A stretch of 8,013 nucleotides of DNA, taken from positions 1 through 8,013 of the forward strand of contig RFHZ01000041.1 of the NCBI GenBank assembly GCA_003696125.1. The letters are read 5' to 3'. Position 1 is the stretch's first letter; every line of letters begins with the position of its first letter. This document shows positions 5,426-8,013 of the stretch, in pieces. Source of the DNA: Nitrospinota bacterium. GTDB taxonomy: Bacteria > Tectomicrobia > Entotheonellia > J063. Under the pieces are notes generated by a model. The model ran no database searches. It saw only the letters and a list, made by a program, of their open reading frames with translations, and had not been told where the DNA came from. A program made the translations under genes and the position numbers.

Positions 5426-6455
5426 GAAAGGCCAAGAGATGCTTACGAGCCGCATTCAAGGTTTTGAGGCTCTGGACCATCTTGATGCTTACACCCAACC
5501 GGGAAGCGACCGGGGCAAGGAGTTCTTTCACCTCTTGACGTTGTACCAGCAGCTCCCTGGGGAGCAGGGAGCTGCGCTCAACCAGATCGAGGAAGGTTGG
5601 GGCAAGCTTCTCTTCTAATGCCCAAGGAGGCAGGATCTCTGTGGCCATGATGAATCCTGAGCGGTGATCGATGCACAGGAGGGCATAGGGATAGTAAGGT
5701 CGCTTCTTCTCCTCCTGAACCGGATTCGGGAGGAAGAAGTAGTCCAACTCCCAGGCCGTCTGTCCCTGTCTACACTGCTTCTTCAAACGGTTTAACCAGA
5801 GTTCATCGAGCGAAGGGATTACCCGTTGCGGGGTTGGGAGAGGGGCAGGAGATAACCAGGCATCCTCCCACACCCAGCGATTCCGCTTTTTTTGGGGAAC
5901 CCGTACCAGAAAGACCGCCTCTTTACTTTGCTCTTGAGGCGGGATAAAGAGGGCCGGATCATCACGAAAACGCAGGGCCACTTCGAGTGCCTGGTTCAGG
6001 GGAAGGGGCAAAAACCGGACCTCCTCAGCCGAGAGATACCAGGGGTGATAGCCGGGCTGATAGCTGCGAAAGAGAGGCCAGGCCTTCCGTCCCCGGATTT
6101 TGAGTCCTAACCGCTTGATCAGGTCTCGATCTTCCCGGGAGAGTTCGGCACGATCCTCGAAGGAAGCTACCAGACACTTCTGGGTGGTCAGCACCTCGAC
6201 AGGGTCTCTGCGATAACTCGCTTCTCCGGTGGCGATCTTCAGGTAGCTCTGTAACCCCTCTGAGCCCAGATAGACGGCCAGGGCGAACATCTGTCCCAGA
6301 TTTCCCATGACGCAGCAGTACCCGATCTCCCGGGTATAGGGATTTTGTACCCCAAAGAGGTCTGAATCGTACATCCACTGCCAGGGGGCGGTGTCTCGAA
6401 ACCGGATGGCCGCCTCAAATAAGGCTCGCCACATCTGTAAAGATGGCTTTCGCAT
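5418..6455 (-). CDS. Uncharacterised two-part protein of 345 residues
   Basis: I do not recognise a function. The N-terminal part (about 1-130) has WQWMYDSDLFGVQNP, then REIGYCCVMGNLGQMFALAVYLG and GLQSYL, a pattern I loosely associate with the DUF7309 family. The C-terminal part (about 190-345) contains LDELWLNRLKKQCRQG, then YYPYALLCIDHRSGFIMATEIL and a helical end, which may correspond to DUF6930. Both names are from memory and need a profile search. The protein is soluble, with no signal peptide, membrane segment or obvious catalytic motif, though clusters of basic residues occur around 100-130 and 190. The ATG at 6455 has AAAGGAG 8 bases upstream. It lies 71 bases downstream of yejE on the same strand with no clear promoter between, so co-transcription with the peptide transporter is likely. 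A perfect 10-base inverted repeat lies inside its 3' part. Confidence 0.8.
   Translation of the reverse strand: MRKPSLQMWRALFEAAIRFRDTAPWQWMYDSDLFGVQNPYTREIGYCCVMGNLGQMFALAVYLGSEGLQSYLKIATGEASYRRDPVEVLTTQKCLVASFEDRAELSREDRDLIKRLGLKIRGRKAWPLFRSYQPGYHPWYLSAEEVRFLPLPLNQALEVALRFRDDPALFIPPQEQSKEAVFLVRVPQKKRNRWVWEDAWLSPAPLPTPQRVIPSLDELWLNRLKKQCRQGQTAWELDYFFLPNPVQEEKKRPYYPYALLCIDHRSGFIMATEILPPWALEEKLAPTFLDLVERSSLLPRELLVQRQEVKELLAPVASRLGVSIKMVQSLKTLNAARKHLLAFLG
5549..5575. repeat. Perfect 10-base inverted repeat inside the unknown gene
   Basis: GCAGCTCCCT (5549-5558) and AGGGAGCTGC (5566-5575) are exact reverse complements separated by 7 bases (GGGGAGC). In RNA of either strand this could fold into a stable GC-rich hairpin. 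On the coding (-) strand it encodes part of the SSLLPREL segment. No T-tract follows on either strand, so it does not look like an intrinsic terminator. Confidence 0.6.
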
Positions 6456-6526
6456 GATAGATTCTCCTTTGACAAGACATGCAACGCTCAGTTCTCGGTT
6501 TACCGGCCCTCTATCACGCAGGGCAG

Positions 6527-7558
6527 CTACGACCGCCGGCGCGGATCAAAGGCCTGGAGCAGGGCCTCCCCAATGAAGTTGACCAGCACGATCATCATCA
6601 CCAGGACAAAGAAGGTGGTGAGCGACATCCACCAGGCTTCCACGTTTCCCTTCGATTGCCGCAGGAGTTCTCCCAGGCTGGGAGTCGGGCTGGGAACACC
6701 CAGGTTGAGGAAATCGAGGCTGGTCAGACCGATGATGGCTCCGGAGACGCGGAAGGGGAAGAAGGTGATGACCGGGGTCAGGGCATTGGGGAGGATATGC
6801 TTGCCGATGATCTTCCAGTTGCTCACTCCCATGGCGCGGGCCGCTTCGACGAAGTCGAAGTTGCGGAGTCGCAAAAACTCTGCCCGCACATAGATGCTCA
6901 ACCCCATCCAGCCGAACATGCTGAGCAGGAGGATGAGCAGGGGGATGCTCGGCTCAAAGGTGGCGGAGAGGATGATCAGGAGGTACAGCTCGGGCATGGC
7001 ACTCCAGAGTTCGGTCGCCCGTTGACCGAACAGATCGATCCAGCCTCCCAGGAACCCCTGAATGGCACCGATCACGATGCCCAGCACCGTCCCGATCGAG
7101 GCCAGGATCAGGCCGAAGAAGATGGAGACACGAAATCCATAAATGAGACGGGCCAGCACATCACGACCCCGGTCATCGGTCCCTAACCAGTGGGTGGCCG
7201 AAGGAGGGCTGGGATGCGGGGTATCGAGACTGAAGTCGATCGTCTTATAATCCCAGGGGATGGGTGGATAGAGGGCCCAGTTGTCTCCGGCCGTGATCTT
7301 CTCCCGGATGAAGGGGTCCTGGTAGTCTGCCTCGCTTTCAAAGTCCCCCCCAAAGGTCGTTTCCGGGTACACACGGAACAGGGGAAAATAGAACTTCCCT
7401 TCGTAGTAAACCAGCAGCGGTTTGCTGTTGGCGTAAAACTCGGCAAAGAGGCTGAGCACCACCAGGGTGGTCAGGATCAGGAGGCTGGCAAAGCCACGGC
7501 GGTTCTGCCGGAACGCACGCCACTGCTTGCGGGTCTGCTCACTCAGATGGATACGCAT
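6527..7558 (-). CDS. yejE: YejE-like oligopeptide ABC transporter permease
   Basis: One of the two inner-membrane permeases of a YejABEF-type importer, which in enteric bacteria takes up oligopeptides and the antibiotic microcin C. The protein has 343 residues, the usual YejE length. It begins with a cytoplasmic tail and a membrane helix (about 23-43), followed by a long periplasmic insert of about 100 residues (SKPLLVYYEGKFYFPLF... to about 140) that is typical of YejE and absent from shorter OppC proteins. Then come HWLGTDDRGRDVLARL and five further membrane segments. The cytoplasmic EAA loop is EAARAMGVSNWKIIGKHILP, starting at E238. The ATG at 7558 is preferred over a TTG at 7582 because GAGG lies 7 bases before it and the yejB stop codon is only 4 bases upstream, which suggests translational coupling. 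Confidence 0.93.
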   Translation of the reverse strand: MRIHLSEQTRKQWRAFRQNRRGFASLLILTTLVVLSLFAEFYANSKPLLVYYEGKFYFPLFRVYPETTFGGDFESEADYQDPFIREKITAGDNWALYPPIPWDYKTIDFSLDTPHPSPPSATHWLGTDDRGRDVLARLIYGFRVSIFFGLILASIGTVLGIVIGAIQGFLGGWIDLFGQRATELWSAMPELYLLIILSATFEPSIPLLILLLSMFGWMGLSIYVRAEFLRLRNFDFVEAARAMGVSNWKIIGKHILPNALTPVITFFPFRVSGAIIGLTSLDFLNLGVPSPTPSLGELLRQSKGNVEAWWMSLTTFFVLVMMIVLVNFIGEALLQAFDPRRRS

Positions 7559-7562
7559 CTGC

Positions 7563-8013
7563 TTACCTCGGTGCCTTTTCAAAGCTGATGCGGGGATCGA
7601 CCAGGATCAGGGAGAGGTCGGAGAGGAGATTGCTGACCAGGGCGAGCAGGGAGAAGAAGAAGAGATTGGCCATCACCACCGGGTAGTCGCGACTGATGAT
7701 CGATTCGTAGGAGAGGAGACCCAGGCCGTCCAGAGAGAAGAGGGTTTCGATCAAGAGGCTGCCGGTAAAGAACATCCCCAGAAAGCTCCCCGGAAAGCCG
7801 AGGATGATCGGGATCATGGCGTTTCGAAAGACGTGTTTATACAGCACCTTCCGCTCGGAAAGCCCCTTGGCTCTGGCCGTGTACACGTACTGCCGGTTGA
7901 TCTCCTCCAGAAAAGAGTTCTTGGTCAGCAGGGTCAGGACAGAGAAGCTCCCGATCACATAACAGGTGAGGGGCAGAGCCAGATGCCAGAGGTAATCGAC
8001 GATCTTCTCGAGC
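7563..8013 (-). CDS. yejB: YejB-like oligopeptide ABC transporter permease, C-terminal part (5' end outside window)
   Basis: The last 149 codons of the partner permease of YejE, with the N-terminal part beyond the right edge. The frame is open to the window end, beginning [21 protein letters not shown], close to the corresponding YejB segment. The EAA-type loop is [25 protein letters not shown]. It is followed by the strongly YejB-like stretches [18 protein letters not shown] and [15 protein letters not shown], two membrane helices and the ending LVDPRISFE. The GTG at 7958 is an internal valine codon, not a start. The stop TAA is at 7563-7565. The full family length is about 360 residues, so roughly 40 percent is seen. 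The gene for the binding protein (YejA) would be expected further right; the ATPase (YejF), which usually follows yejE, is not in the window. Confidence 0.93.
   Translation of the reverse strand, partial: LEKIVDYLWHLALPLTCYVIGSFSVLTLLTKNSFLEEINRQYVYTARAKGLSERKVLYKHVFRNAMIPIILGFPGSFLGMFFTGSLLIETLFSLDGLGLLSYESIISRDYPVVMANLFFFSLLALVSNLLSDLSLILVDPRISFEKAPR

Noticed and set aside
6506-6524. Terminator hairpin between yejE and the unknown gene (GCCCT and AGGGC)
   Set aside because: The 5-base stem has a 9-base loop and no T-tract follows on the - strand. It is too weak to call, and co-transcription is more likely.
6479-7186. A 235-codon + strand open frame opposite yejE
   Set aside because: Its product is low-complexity and rich in E, D, G, H and Q, as expected from antisense of membrane-helix codons. 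The - strand gene is unmistakable.

Overview
This is a bacterial window of ordinary chromosomal character with a moderately high G+C content. It has tightly packed genes, clear GGAGG-type ribosome binding sites and several recognisable sigma-70-type promoters. The gene types (PrmA, PotA-like ATPase, YejB/YejE permeases) are general bacterial ones. The Yej permeases point loosely to a diderm host, but I cannot place the organism more closely. I see no tRNA, rRNA, CRISPR array, insertion sequence or phage gene.

Layout from left to right. Bases 1-369 hold the 3' end of prmA (ribosomal protein L11 methyltransferase, + strand). Next is a 159-base gap with two small inverted repeats and an unexpectedly good promoter pointing left, back towards prmA. 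Bases 529-1869 (- strand) encode a class III PLP aminotransferase of the glutamate-1-semialdehyde aminomutase type. It is divergent from a PotA-like ABC transporter ATPase (2050-3141, +), and the 180-base gap between them carries back-to-back promoters. After another promoter come a small GYD-domain protein (3272-3565, +) and a thiamine-diphosphate enzyme related to benzoylformate decarboxylase (3656-5407, +). The right part is on the - strand. It holds an uncharacterised 345-residue two-part protein (5418-6455), which ends 10 bases from the end of the ThDP enzyme gene, then yejE (6527-7558) and the 3' part of yejB (7563 to the window edge).

Two functional groups stand out. The centre looks like a small metabolic island: an aminotransferase, one transporter ATPase with no permease or binding protein beside it, a GYD protein and a ThDP-dependent lyase or decarboxylase. 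These could take up an amino compound, transaminate it to an oxo compound and then cleave or decarboxylate it, but no substrate can be read from the sequence. The right end is the membrane part of a YejABEF-type oligopeptide importer. The unknown 345-residue protein lies directly downstream of it and is probably co-transcribed. The central island is the best candidate here for something undescribed. Each of its members belongs to a known family; only their combination is notable.
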